Source of the DNA: Rufibacter hautae
Lineage (GTDB): Bacteria; Bacteroidota; Bacteroidia; Cytophagales; Hymenobacteraceae
DNA: 64,000 nucleotides
NCBI RefSeq assembly: GCF_008271695.1
Contig: NZ_VKKY01000001.1
Location: forward strand, 986,589-1,050,588
Direction of reading: 5' to 3'
Each line of letters begins with the position of its first letter. Within the stretch, counting starts at the first letter, position 1. Under the pieces are notes generated by a model. The model did not search any database and was not told where the DNA came from. It saw nothing but the letters and a program-made list of their open reading frames with translations. Below, in pieces: positions 27,441 to 36,606 of the stretch. Position numbers and translations under genes: made by a program.

Positions 27441-28211
27441 ATGAAACAAACTTTACGCTTTACTCTTACGCTGCTCCTCATATTTCCCTTCCAAAGCCAG
27501 GCCCAGACGGCCGAAAAGAAGGTGACGGATCGCTCTCAGGTGTGGCTGGGCTATTTCAACCAGACTCGCCTGTCAGACAAGTTCTCTTTGTGGCTGGACC
27601 TGCACGCACGCCGTACGGATTTCCTGGATCGCTGGGCGACGACCATTGTGCGGCCGGGTATCACGTACCACATCTCTGACCATACCCGCTTTACCGTGGG
27701 CTATGCTTACGCCTCCCATTGGCCTATCTCGGAAACGGATGAAACGGTACGTCCCGAGCACCGGCTCTGGCAGCAGATCAACTGGTCGGGGAAAAGCAAA
27801 CGGCTGCAGACAAACCAGTGGGTACGCCTGGAGGAGCGGTTCAACCGCAACATCGCCAATGACCAGTTGCAGGAAGGCTACCATTTCAATTTCCGAGCAC
27901 GCTATATGATTGGCCTCATGGTGCCCTTAACCGCCGATGCCATCGCCCCGGGCGTTCCTTTTCTGGTGTTCAATGATGAGGTGCACGTGAACTTCGGGAA
28001 GGAGATCGTCTACAATTACTTTGACCAGAACCGCCTTTTCGGGGGTGTGGGTTACCAGTTCAGCAAGAGCTTCAATGCGCAGTTAGGCTACATGAACGTG
28101 TTTCAGCAGACAGCCGCCGGAAACCAGTTTTTCAATACCCACACGCTTAGGCTGTTCCTCTTCCACACCCTGGATTTGCGTAAACCCAAGGCAGAACCGG
28201 TGGCCAACTAA
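27441..28211 (+). CDS. DUF2490 domain protein
   Basis: A 256-residue protein with signal peptide (about 1-21) and alternating beta-strand pattern with motifs of DUF2490 (WLGYFNQTRLSDKFSLWLD near the start; RLEERF; RARYMIGLMVPL). DUF2490 proteins are predicted small outer-membrane beta-barrels of unknown function. It follows the TonB receptor after the repeat element and precedes ChrA by 237 bases. I cannot assign a role; co-localisation with the receptor and ChrA is the only hint. Confidence 0.8.
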   Translation: MKQTLRFTLTLLLIFPFQSQAQTAEKKVTDRSQVWLGYFNQTRLSDKFSLWLDLHARRTDFLDRWATTIVRPGITYHISDHTRFTVGYAYASHWPISETDETVRPEHRLWQQINWSGKSKRLQTNQWVRLEERFNRNIANDQLQEGYHFNFRARYMIGLMVPLTADAIAPGVPFLVFNDEVHVNFGKEIVYNYFDQNRLFGGVGYQFSKSFNAQLGYMNVFQQTAAGNQFFNTHTLRLFLFHTLDLRKPKAEPVAN

Positions 28212-28318
28212 CCAATACGTTTTCCCCTTATATTGCAGAAACAGCCTTAAAACATCTATCCGTTTGTAGACGAGCAGGGCCACTAATCACTTTGCCGAAT
28301 GGCCATAGGATCTTTTTG

Positions 28319-28353
28319 GTTTGGGGCTTATTTCCAGAAAACAGGCCTAAAAA
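28319..28353. repeat. Palindromic intergenic repeat, copy 14
   Basis: GGTTTGGGGCTTATTTCC and GAAAACAGGCCTAAAAA, about 95 bases before the chrA start. Confidence 0.6.
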
Positions 28354-28448
28354 GCCGATGAAAAGTTAAAAGGATTCTAAAGGTTGCGCCTGTTCTATCT
28401 TCCTTGGGGCGCATGCCGTAGTATTGTAGAGCGTTTACACTTAGCCGT

Positions 28449-29813
28449 ATGACCCAGAAAATTTCAGTCCAACCGGAAACCCAAGCATCCCTTCCGGCTC
28501 CGGAGAAACCTTCCTTTACAGAGGCCCTGCTTTTCTGGCTGAAGTTGGGGTTCATCAGCTTTGGCGGCCCGGCGGGACAGATCGCCATTATGCACCAGTT
28601 TGTGGTGGAGCAGAAACGCTGGGTCTCTGATTCAAGGTTCCTTCACGCGCTCAACTACTGCATGCTGCTGCCGGGCCCCGAGGCGCAGCAGTTGGCCACG
28701 TACCTAGGCTGGCTCATGCACGGTGTGAGAGGCGGCCTAGTAGCCGGAATTCTGTTCGTGCTGCCCTCGGTGTTTATTCTGCTGGGCCTGAGCACCGCCT
28801 ATGTCTCCTTCGGGACTATTCCGTGGGTATCTGCGCTGTTCTATGGCTTGAAGCCGGCGGTGGTAGCCATTGTGGTGCTGGCTTTGCTGAAGATCGCCGG
28901 CAAATCTTTGAAAAGCTGGTTTCACTATACCGTGGCAGCCGTGAGCTTTGTCAGCATTTTCTTTCTGCACGTGCCCTTCCCGTTCATCATTCTGGGTGCT
29001 ATTGTCATTGCCTTCCTGCTGCAGAAACTGCACCCGCCTTTCCTGACCGAGAAACCCACCACCGCCAAAGCCCAGACCGATGAAGAAGGCTATTACCTGA
29101 ACGCCTCCAGTGAAGTGGTAGGCGCCGGGGTGAACCTGACCACCAGCGTGCTGCGGGTGATGATCACCATCGTTCTGTGGGCCCTGCCGGTGGCGCTGTT
29201 CTATTTCCTCACCCGTGACTTTGCCTTCTGGAACACCCTCATCCTTTTCTTCACCAAAGCCGCGCTTATCACCTTTGGGGGCGCCTATGCCGTGCTGCCG
29301 TACGTGGCTCAGGTAACGGTGGAGCAACTGAACTGGCTGACTAAATACGAGATGATTGACGGATTGGCCCTGGGTGAAACCACGCCGGGTCCGCTCATCA
29401 TGGTGCTGGCGTTTGTGGGGTACATGGCCGGTTACAACCATTACAGCGGTTCCCTGACCATGGGCGCGGTGGGTCTTTTTACCACCACGTTCTACACCTT
29501 CCTGCCCTGCTTCCTTTTCATCCTAGCCGGTGCGCCACTCATTGAACGCACCCGCGGAAACGCGGCCGTAAAATCGGTGCTGGGCGTGGTGACAGCAGCG
29601 GTAGTGGGTGTGGTACTCAACCTGACGGTCTACTTCGGTCAGGCGGTTCTGTTTCCCAAAGAGCTTTCCCTCTCCGGCTTAGATTATTTCGCGTTGGCCT
29701 GGACCGTGATTTCGTTTGTGGCGATGTACCGCTTCAAAATTGGTATGATCACCTGGATCATCATCAGTGCCCTAGCCGGTTTAGGGTATTACCTGGCTAC
29801 GAGTTTGTCCTGA
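28449..29813 (+). CDS. chrA: ChrA-family chromate transporter, two-domain form
   Basis: A 454-residue inner-membrane protein with about ten to twelve helices in two homologous halves, the long-chain CHR layout. The first half shows FGGPAGQIAIMH and LLPGPEAQQLATYLGW; the second repeats FGGAYAVLPYV and LGETTPGPLIMVLAFVGY. Characterised ChrA proteins expel chromate using the proton gradient, and some also accept sulfate-like oxyanions. A central loop (about 195-225) is hydrophilic. The chromate role is supported by the ChrB-domain regulator upstream. The gene ends at a very strong hairpin. Confidence 0.93.
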   Translation: MTQKISVQPETQASLPAPEKPSFTEALLFWLKLGFISFGGPAGQIAIMHQFVVEQKRWVSDSRFLHALNYCMLLPGPEAQQLATYLGWLMHGVRGGLVAGILFVLPSVFILLGLSTAYVSFGTIPWVSALFYGLKPAVVAIVVLALLKIAGKSLKSWFHYTVAAVSFVSIFFLHVPFPFIILGAIVIAFLLQKLHPPFLTEKPTTAKAQTDEEGYYLNASSEVVGAGVNLTTSVLRVMITIVLWALPVALFYFLTRDFAFWNTLILFFTKAALITFGGAYAVLPYVAQVTVEQLNWLTKYEMIDGLALGETTPGPLIMVLAFVGYMAGYNHYSGSLTMGAVGLFTTTFYTFLPCFLFILAGAPLIERTRGNAAVKSVLGVVTAAVVGVVLNLTVYFGQAVLFPKELSLSGLDYFALAWTVISFVAMYRFKIGMITWIIISALAGLGYYLATSLS

Positions 29814-29826
29814 TTATTTAAACAAG

Positions 29827-29883
29827 AGCCAGAAAGCAGTCGGGCCTTTGGGAACATCCTAAAGGCCCGACTGCTTTCTGGCT
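29827..29883. terminator. Perfect 23-bp stem after chrA
   Basis: Arms 29827-29849 and 29861-29883 are perfect inverted repeats (AGCCAGAAAGCAG... at the outer end) with an 11-base loop, 13 bases after the chrA stop; TTCT follows. Probably a strong terminator. Confidence 0.8.
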
Positions 29884-30074
29884 TTCTGCACTACCCAGAG
29901 TACACCAACGCACCCCAAGACATTCTCTGTCAAACTATTTCGGTGCCAGCCAATAATAGGTTGATAAATCAAAATTTCACAGGCCGGCAAGTAGAAGTCA
30001 GATAGCTTTTTGCCCATAAAAACCGGCAGTAATTTAGCTGACTTCTTACAAGCTGCCTGTCTCTTAGCTGATGT

Positions 30075-30548
30075 TTATGGCTTTGGCAAGGGAGCTCCAA
30101 CGGCAACGCTACAGTCATGGCCAGGTTGACCGTGCGGCGGGTTCATGCCTTGGGCGGTGACAACCGGAGGACCTACGGGAAGAACCGGCGCCGGAGGCAA
30201 GGTATTAGGTCTGGCTGCGGGAGTAGCGGTGGCCCCGGAAGCGGAAGCGGCAGTGTTACCCGGAGGCGAGTTCAAAGGAGCCCCTACCGGGATATCGCAC
30301 CGGTGCCCGGGTTGGCCGTGGGCCGGGTTCATGCCGGCCGTCACTACCGGCTGCGGAGCAGAAACGGGTTGACTCACGGTTGCCGGCTGACCAGAAACCA
30401 CTGGGGCAGAACTAGAGGAGGAAGTAGTAATCGGCAGGGAGGTGTTCTTCCCGGGCTCAGACGCAGAGGCGGCCTCTTTTTTACTATCGGTACAACCTGC
30501 TCCAAAGAGCAGCGAAGTGAGGACTAAAAGCTGAATCGTACTTTTCAT
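30075..30548 (-). CDS. Small lipoprotein with two HGQPGHxC motifs
   Basis: I start at ATG 30548 (157 residues) rather than 36 bases upstream because MKSTIQLLVLTSLLFGAGC is then a lipoprotein signal with Cys19. After a Ser/Pro/Ala-rich linker, the protein carries two near-identical segments (GMNPAHGQPGHRC and GMNPPHGQPGHDC, each followed by VGAPL) separated by another low-complexity linker. The paired His and Cys residues suggest metal or thiol chemistry, but no function is known to me. Similar motif proteins occur as hypothetical proteins in Cytophagales. It is alone on this strand, next to the four-helix-bundle gene. Confidence 0.82.
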   Translation of the reverse strand: MKSTIQLLVLTSLLFGAGCTDSKKEAASASEPGKNTSLPITTSSSSSAPVVSGQPATVSQPVSAPQPVVTAGMNPAHGQPGHRCDIPVGAPLNSPPGNTAASASGATATPAARPNTLPPAPVLPVGPPVVTAQGMNPPHGQPGHDCSVAVGAPLPKP

Positions 30549-30598
30549 TAGTAGAGTTTTGTTTTCAGAATAAAGGTAGGCCAAACGGAGCCCACATC

Positions 30599-31264
30599 TT
30601 AGTTCAACATAGGATTCTGCGGAAACTTAGAGAACTTTGATTTAGAGGCGAAGATCAGCACCTGAATCATGATCCCAATACTGATGACCAAGACAAACGC
30701 CAACTGGGTAAGAACCTCAGAGCCCGCCATCATCTGTTTGGTAGAATCATTCAACCGCTTGCCCTCGGCTACCTGTATGCGAGACAGGTGGTTCAGGTAG
30801 TTCGTGGCCAATTGGAATTTAGCGTCCAGCTTTTGCTTGGCTGGTTGCGCTGCCTCCCCTCCCACCTGTTGCAGATATTGGTTTTCCAGCGCCTGCAGCG
30901 CCTGGTGGTTCTGGTTGAAGGCCGCTAAGTACCGGGCCTCGGCATGGGTTAACTCCGTCTTGCCAAACTCCGTGAGGAGGGTGGCAATGGCCTTGTTGTT
31001 TTCCTGCAACCCAGACGCCAGCTTGCCGTCATTGCCGGCATAGAAGGAATTGTCCACCAACATTTTTTTCTGGTACAGGTGCCCCGACAATTGGTAGATG
31101 TAGCTTTCCACCAACAGTCTGTCTTCATAGACAGTGGCGAAGGAAGAGCCCAGTTTGGTGACCGTTTTGTTGTCCAGCGTATTCTTAGCCAGCACCAGCA
31201 CCATCACTACTGCCAGCAGCAGCGCGGCTTTTGTTTTATGTTTCACGCTATATACCCATCTCAT
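30599..31264 (-). CDS. Membrane protein with four-helix-bundle (MCP-like) sensor domain
   Basis: ATG 31264 gives 221 residues; the longer reading at 31480 adds a non-signal, repeat-containing N-terminus and is rejected. One helix at about 14-30, a periplasmic all-helical region of about 150 residues (4HB_MCP-like) and a second helix at about 190-212 leave only a short basic tail. Chemoreceptors and kinases have such a sensor fused to a signalling domain; here none is present and no neighbour supplies one. It may be a stand-alone sensor or a partner subunit. Function unknown. Confidence 0.72.
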   Translation of the reverse strand: MRWVYSVKHKTKAALLLAVVMVLVLAKNTLDNKTVTKLGSSFATVYEDRLLVESYIYQLSGHLYQKKMLVDNSFYAGNDGKLASGLQENNKAIATLLTEFGKTELTHAEARYLAAFNQNHQALQALENQYLQQVGGEAAQPAKQKLDAKFQLATNYLNHLSRIQVAEGKRLNDSTKQMMAGSEVLTQLAFVLVISIGIMIQVLIFASKSKFSKFPQNPMLN

Positions 31265-31463
31265 CTTTCCGGAAAGTAAGGAGTGAAAAAAACAGAAAGG
31301 GAAAGCACTTACAGAAAACAATCTCTTGCTAGCCGCAGAAGAAAGAACAAGGCTTCGCCCTGTCAGTAAGTTACGAAATTTAAACCACAAAACCGAGGCA
31401 TTTCCCTCTCCAGAAGCCAACGTCTGAAATAGCCCAAAATTACTACAGAACCAGCGCCAAAGA

Positions 31464-31507
31464 ACGTGTTTCGGGCTCATTTTCCGGAAAACAGGCCCGA
31501 AACACGT
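31464..31507. repeat. Palindromic intergenic repeat, copy 15 (extended)
   Basis: Arms ACGTGTTTCGGGCTCATTTT and AAAACAGGCCCGAAACACGT pair at 17 of 20 positions around a four-base loop; the copy starts seven bases after the SDR stop on the minus strand. Confidence 0.8.
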
Positions 31508-31513
31508 CTTGCC

Positions 31514-32257
31514 TTACGCCCAACGGGAGTTCATCTCCAGGAAGAAGGCATCGTTCTCTTTCCTAGAGGCGTTCCTTCTCACTTCAGAGGTCCCGAAGCC
31601 CACCTCCAGTTCCCCGTTGTCTATGCGCTGCATGACCGAATCTGCGAACTCATCCAGAGGCACCCCGAAGGTATGCAACCCGGTACCGCCCAAATCTGTG
31701 TTGACGGCAGGCGGCACAATCTCCACCACCTCTACATTGGACTTGGACAGCAGGTACCGCAAAGACATGGTAAAGGAATGCAGCGCGGCTTTGGTGGCAC
31801 AGTACACCGGCGCGAACACGCCCGGCGTGAAGGCCAGTCCTGAGGTCACGTTCACGATGGCCGCGTGCGGCTGTTCTTTCAGATGGTTTACAAACAGGCT
31901 GCACAGGTGAATGGGCGCCTCCAGGTTAATGGCGATTTCCTGCTGCGTTTTGCTCCATTCTTCCTGCTCCGTGACCAGGTTCACCCGCCGCTGGATGCCC
32001 GCATTGTTCACCAGCACATTCAGGGTAGGGAACTCGGCGGTGGTCCATTCCAGCAGCGCGATCCGGTCGGCCTCGCGGGCTACGTCACAGACCAGGGTAT
32101 GCAGTTCGGGGTACTTTTCTTTTGCCTCGTTGAGTTTATCTGAGCGACGGCCGCAGATGATGACGGTGCTGCCAGCCTTCAAAAAACGCTCGGCAAGGGC
32201 CAGTCCAATCCCAGAGGCGCCTCCGGTAATCAGCACTGTGTTTCCAGCTAGTTTCAT
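31514..32257 (-). CDS. Short-chain dehydrogenase/reductase (SDR), DltE-like
   Basis: ATG 32257 (247 residues) starts at MKLAGNTVLITGG, the classical SDR beginning; the upstream 16 codons are not conserved-looking. It has the cofactor motif TGGASGIG, NNAG in NVLVNNAGIQ, catalytic Ser in VTSGL and YxxxK in YCATKAAL. NAD(P)-dependent oxidoreductase of unknown substrate, cytoplasmic. The set of motifs resembles DltE-type SDR proteins of Bacteroidota. It is monocistronic with a repeat copy after the stop. Confidence 0.9.
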   Translation of the reverse strand: MKLAGNTVLITGGASGIGLALAERFLKAGSTVIICGRRSDKLNEAKEKYPELHTLVCDVAREADRIALLEWTTAEFPTLNVLVNNAGIQRRVNLVTEQEEWSKTQQEIAINLEAPIHLCSLFVNHLKEQPHAAIVNVTSGLAFTPGVFAPVYCATKAALHSFTMSLRYLLSKSNVEVVEIVPPAVNTDLGGTGLHTFGVPLDEFADSVMQRIDNGELEVGFGTSEVRRNASRKENDAFFLEMNSRWA

Positions 32258-32393
32258 CTTTTCTGTTTTGGGATAGGTGTACTTGTGTTTACTCACCGCC
32301 TGCAAAGGAGGTTCTACTTGCCTTTAAGATTTAACTGCAAAGAGGTTCCTTTGCTTCCTCCCGGATATCCATCTTTCTTCATTGGCCTGGTTG

Positions 32394-32428
32394 TTTTGAT
32401 GGTGTTTTCACAAACTCGGCCCTAAAAC
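32394..32428. repeat. Palindromic intergenic repeat, copy 16
   Basis: TTTTGATGGTGTTTT and CAAACTCGGCCCTAAAAC; the right half is well conserved, the left degraded. Confidence 0.5.
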
Positions 32429-32463
32429 AACTCCCGCGTTTCTGAGGTGTTCCTCCAAAAAGC

Positions 32464-32498
32464 AAAAGGCCTCCCCTGCATTGCAAGGGGGGCCTTTA
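32464..32498 (-). terminator. Terminator of the amidohydrolase gene
   Basis: AAAGGCCTCCCCT pairs with AGGGGGGCCTTT (minor mismatch). Reading the minus strand, the stem is followed by TTTTGCTTTTTGG, a T-rich tail, 17 bases after the amidohydrolase stop. Confidence 0.75.
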
Positions 32499-32515
32499 TT
32501 GAAGTATCAGAATAG

Positions 32516-35500
32516 TTATTCCTGAACGCCTGGTACGCCCAGTGGAAGGGCGCTGTGCCAGTCAAAGTCTGGAGCTTTCTTCTTGGTAGGAGCTAGTTCA
32601 TCCAGGGTGTTGGCATCGTACAGACGACCGTTGCGCATCACATACTTGATGGTGTTGGTGTTCCGGATGTTTTCCAGCGGGTTTTGGTCCATGATGACCA
32701 GATCCGCCAGTTTACCGTTCTGGATGGAGCCTAAGTCACCGTCCAAGCCCAGGGATTTCGCACCCAAAATGGTGGCTACTTTCAAGGCATCCAGGTTCTT
32801 CATGCCCCCGGATTGGATAGACCAAAGTTCCCAGTGGTAACCCAAACCTTGCAACTGTCCGTGGGAGCCTACGCCCGCCAAACCGCCGTCTTTCACCAAA
32901 CGGTTCACAAACTGCGCGTGCTTGTCAAAGATGTGCTCTTCTTTCATAAACCAACCAGCGCGGCGGCGAGACTTCTCATCTAGCTCCACTTTAGGGGTGA
33001 AGTAGTTCAGCTTTTTGTCGCCGGTGAGGTTCTCCGTGGCATAGTAGTAGTTCTCGGCCCAAGGTCCGCCGTAGGCTACCAACAGGGTGGGCGTGTACGC
33101 GATCTGCGACTTAGACACAAACTCCAGCACGTCTTTATACAGCGGATAGATAGGGTACGAGTGCTCGTGGCCCGGATAGCCGTCCAAAACTTCGGTCAGG
33201 TTCAGTTTGAAATCCAGACCGCCTTCGGTCGTTGGCATCAGGCCTTGCTCTTTGGCGGCCATGATGATCCACTGACGGTGCTGGCGGTTGCCCACCAGGT
33301 ACATCTTGATGGTCTTGGTGTTGTAGTAGTCTGAGTACTGCTTCAGCACGCTCTTAGCGTGGTCTAAGCTCTTCAGGTTGTATGACCAGTACCCCACACC
33401 AGGGCCGGTGGAGTACACGCGCGGCCCGATCATCTTGCCGGTTTCCACCATGTCAGCGTAGGTCAACACGTCGGTAGTAGCAGTTTGTGGGTCGCGGGTG
33501 GTGGTCACGCCGTAGGCCAGGTTAGCTGCGTATATCCATACCTGGTTCGAGTGCACGCCCCAACGTGGCCACATGTGCGCGTGGGTGTCTATGAAACCTG
33601 GGGTAATGGTCTTGCCTTTCACATCCATCACGGTCGCGTTCTGCGGAACGGTCAGCGTACCGGAAGCGCCTACGGCCTTGATACGGTTGTCCTGGATCAG
33701 GATGTCGCCGTTCTCAATTACTTCATCGCCGTTCATGGTGATGATGCGGGCGCCTTTCAACAGGATGTTTCCGGTTGGGATGTCACGCGGCACAGTAATC
33801 GCGATTCTGGTTTCTACCGGCTTGTAGCCTTCAATCTTCACGGCTTCTTTCGCGCCGGTGCTGTCTTTCTTCACCTCAGTAGCTGGCTTAGCGTCTTTCT
33901 TCAACTCCTCGGCAGCTTCCAATTCGCGTTTCTTCGCGAAGGCCTGGTCCATGTTGTAGGCGAAGAAAGCATTTCCGATAGACCAATACACGCTCTTGCC
34001 ATCAGCGGACCAGCTCGGGAATTGACCACCGATGTCAGTCAGTTTCCAGGACGGAAACTGCGAACTGGCGATGTCGGCTACGGAGATGGTTGGCGTTTCA
34101 CCGCCCACGAACGGGATGGTGACCACGTAAATCTCGTTGTTGATCAAAGCCAAAGCTTTGTCGCCTTTAGGCGCTTTGATGATGGTAGTAGCGGTAGAAG
34201 CCTGTTGCTGCGGCTCGCGCTCGTTCAGGTGCTGGTTGTGGCTCATTTCCTCCTCCAGCATATCAGCGTACGACCCGAAGGTGGTGATGCCTTTCACTTT
34301 CACGTACGGCTTCTTGTCGGTGCCATCCCAACGAATAGAAATCAACCCGTCAGAAGAGCTGTACAGGTAAATGCGGTCATCGCCCTGCACGAAGTGCGGG
34401 TTCGCGCCCAGGTTGGCTTTGGTCACAAACGTGCTGGCACCACCTTTCGCGGAGATCCAGTTGATGGTCTGGCGCGAGTCAAACGCACCCGGCCCCGCCG
34501 ATTCACGATACGTCTGCGCCGAGCCTTTCACGAACACAATCTTGTCTCCTTTTGGCGACCAAACCGGCTCCTGGAAAACAGAATTTTCTTGGCTCAACTT
34601 CACTGGTTTGGCTTTGCCGTTGGCAGCTACTTTGTAGATAGCGCCACCGGTTTTCTCGTGCCAGGTCACAAACACCAACTCCTTGCCGTCTGGCGACCAG
34701 GCGGGTTGTGCCTCGGTGAAATCATTCGTGGTCACGCGTTTTGGCGTGCCGTTCGGGTACTCCGTGATGTACAATCTGTCCAGCGCGGTGAAGGCCAGAC
34801 GCTTGCCATCCGGTGACATGGCCGCATCGCGGATCTGGGTCACCTTCATGGTTTTGTCATCGCTGATCGGGTATTTGAACTCTAGTTTCGGACCGATGGC
34901 AATTTTGGTATTCACTTCAAACGGAATCTCTTTGGCCGCTCCGCCGCTTACCGGAATGCGGTAGATTTTTCCGCCGTAAGAGGCTACCAGTTCTTTGCTG
35001 TCTGGCGTGAACGACATGGCCGGCAACACCCCAAGCGGGGCGATGGATTCCTGCTCATCGCGCTGCACCGGATAGGCCAGCCACTTCTCGTCACCAGATT
35101 TCAGGTTCTGGATAATCAAACCGGTTTCGTTGTTGTGGCGGGTTCCGTAGACCAGCATGGTGCCGTCCGGCGACAAGGTAGGCGAGAACGCCGATCCGTA
35201 GCGTGAGGTGCGGGTATCGGTCTCACCGGTTTCGCGGTCCAAGGTGGCTAATTGGTACTGCGGCAATTGTGCGTTGTAGTTCCAGCCGCCCGTGCGGCGG
35301 GAGTACCAGATATAGCGGGGGTCTTTGCCGAAGGCCGGCTCCACGGTTTTCAGGGTCTCCGGCGTTTTGATCAGCTGGGTTCCGCCGCCACTGTCTTTGT
35401 GGTACAGGTGCAGTTTCAAATTCCGACGGCCCTGTGACACTACCAGGTATTCACCATCCGGCGTCCACTCGGCGGCTTGGAAGTTCTCGTTTTTGCTTTT

Positions 35501-35938
35501 GCTGATCTGGCGGGTTTTCTTCGTAAGCAGGTCCATGACCCACACGTTGTCGTTTCCGTCGCGGTCTGAGAGAAACACAATGGATTTGCCGTCCGGACTG
35601 AATCGCGGCTGTACGTCCAGAGCCATGCCTTCGGTCAGTTGCTCGGCTTTGCCACCCGCCATGGGTAGCAGGTATAAATCACCCAGCATGCTGAAGATGA
35701 TCTGTCCGCCGGCCGGGTGCACGTCCAGCGCGAGCCAGGAGCCTTCCTTGGTGTTGATGTCAATGGTGCGGCCCGCCTCTAAGGGCAGGTCTTTCTTTTC
35801 TTCTTTTTTGGCGCCGTCTTTCTTTGCCGTAGTGGGTGCGTTCTGGGCCATAGAAGGCTCCACAAACAGGCCCAAGGTGCAAAGCAGCAACACGGGTTTC
35901 CTCCAGCCAGCGATGTGGTTGGTAAAAAACTGCTTCAT
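32516..35938 (-). CDS. TolB-like propeller / amidohydrolase fusion enzyme
   Basis: I choose ATG 35938 (1140 residues), which opens on a signal peptide (about 1-33), over the 29-codon longer reading. Residues about 60-690 contain PD40/TolB-like propeller repeats (PRFSPDGKSIVFLSDRDG, TLSPDGTMLVYG, PAWSPDGKELVFV). Residues about 720-1115 form an amidohydrolase with metal-ligand motif DTHAHMW and a late ADLVIMDQNPL. Secreted or periplasmic metal hydrolase acting on a C-N or peptide-like bond; such fusions are widespread in Bacteroidota and substrate-unassigned. It has its own terminator. Confidence 0.9.
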   Translation of the reverse strand: MKQFFTNHIAGWRKPVLLLCTLGLFVEPSMAQNAPTTAKKDGAKKEEKKDLPLEAGRTIDINTKEGSWLALDVHPAGGQIIFSMLGDLYLLPMAGGKAEQLTEGMALDVQPRFSPDGKSIVFLSDRDGNDNVWVMDLLTKKTRQISKSKNENFQAAEWTPDGEYLVVSQGRRNLKLHLYHKDSGGGTQLIKTPETLKTVEPAFGKDPRYIWYSRRTGGWNYNAQLPQYQLATLDRETGETDTRTSRYGSAFSPTLSPDGTMLVYGTRHNNETGLIIQNLKSGDEKWLAYPVQRDEQESIAPLGVLPAMSFTPDSKELVASYGGKIYRIPVSGGAAKEIPFEVNTKIAIGPKLEFKYPISDDKTMKVTQIRDAAMSPDGKRLAFTALDRLYITEYPNGTPKRVTTNDFTEAQPAWSPDGKELVFVTWHEKTGGAIYKVAANGKAKPVKLSQENSVFQEPVWSPKGDKIVFVKGSAQTYRESAGPGAFDSRQTINWISAKGGASTFVTKANLGANPHFVQGDDRIYLYSSSDGLISIRWDGTDKKPYVKVKGITTFGSYADMLEEEMSHNQHLNEREPQQQASTATTIIKAPKGDKALALINNEIYVVTIPFVGGETPTISVADIASSQFPSWKLTDIGGQFPSWSADGKSVYWSIGNAFFAYNMDQAFAKKRELEAAEELKKDAKPATEVKKDSTGAKEAVKIEGYKPVETRIAITVPRDIPTGNILLKGARIITMNGDEVIENGDILIQDNRIKAVGASGTLTVPQNATVMDVKGKTITPGFIDTHAHMWPRWGVHSNQVWIYAANLAYGVTTTRDPQTATTDVLTYADMVETGKMIGPRVYSTGPGVGYWSYNLKSLDHAKSVLKQYSDYYNTKTIKMYLVGNRQHRQWIIMAAKEQGLMPTTEGGLDFKLNLTEVLDGYPGHEHSYPIYPLYKDVLEFVSKSQIAYTPTLLVAYGGPWAENYYYATENLTGDKKLNYFTPKVELDEKSRRRAGWFMKEEHIFDKHAQFVNRLVKDGGLAGVGSHGQLQGLGYHWELWSIQSGGMKNLDALKVATILGAKSLGLDGDLGSIQNGKLADLVIMDQNPLENIRNTNTIKYVMRNGRLYDANTLDELAPTKKKAPDFDWHSALPLGVPGVQE

Positions 35939-36069
35939 AATAAAAGGGTTAGTGGTGTGATGGTTTGGGATTTGTGAAGATAAGGATTGTTTTGATAGGT
36001 TGTTGAGCTTTGAGCAGTTGACCAAGTGCTTGCGGTGTAGGGCGTATCAGCTTTTAAGGATGGCGAGGA

Positions 36070-36107
36070 CGTTTTGAGGCTGTTTTGATGAAACTGGACG
36101 ATAAACG
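36070..36107. repeat. Palindromic intergenic repeat, copy 17
   Basis: CGTTTTGAGGCTGTTTT then GAAACTGGACGATAAACG; ends pair, the inner right half is degraded. Confidence 0.55.
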
Positions 36108-36123
36108 ATTTTCAAGTATATGG

Positions 36124-36150
36124 TCCCCTTTGAAGGGGGTAGGGGGCTGA
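36124..36150. repeat. Solo arm of the CCCCCTTTGAAGGGGG element
   Basis: TCCCCTTTGAAGGGGG followed by TAGGGGGCTGA nearly duplicates the arms of the element at 27199-27384 (one C fewer and one substitution). No second arm lies nearby. Confidence 0.6.
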
Positions 36151-36606
36151 CTTCTTCTGCTGATCTTCCTTCTCTCCCTCTTTCCTGGTTCAAGTTTTCA
36201 ACTTGGACCTACCATGGTCTGCAGTTTGCAACTGCAGTGAGGCGTTAGCCTCAAACTACTACAGCACGGATGTACTTTCCTGACTTTCTACTGCCTTTAC
36301 TTTCTACTCCCTTCCTTACAACCTTTTAATTGCAGTCGCGGCCTGCGGGCGTTTGTCACTTTTCTCCTTGATGAGAAAAGTAACCAAAAGAATCAAGAAG
36401 AAAAGAAACTCGCTGACGCTCAAACAGTCTTTTCTTCAGTAAAGGTACCACCCCGCTGCCGTCCTCTGTTTCATAGCACACGTAAGCTACTGCCACTTTA
36501 ACTGTCCTTCTGTGCGGCAGCCCGTGCCTCGGCCTCACTGTAGGCCTTCGCCCCGGCCCGCCGCAGGATACGGATGTTCTTGATGTCTGCTCGGGTTTTC
36601 TGATCA

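Noticed and set aside
33485-34816. A 443-codon open reading frame antisense to the amidohydrolase gene
   Set aside because: Shadow of the minus-strand gene, which has convincing PD40 and amidohydrolase motifs.
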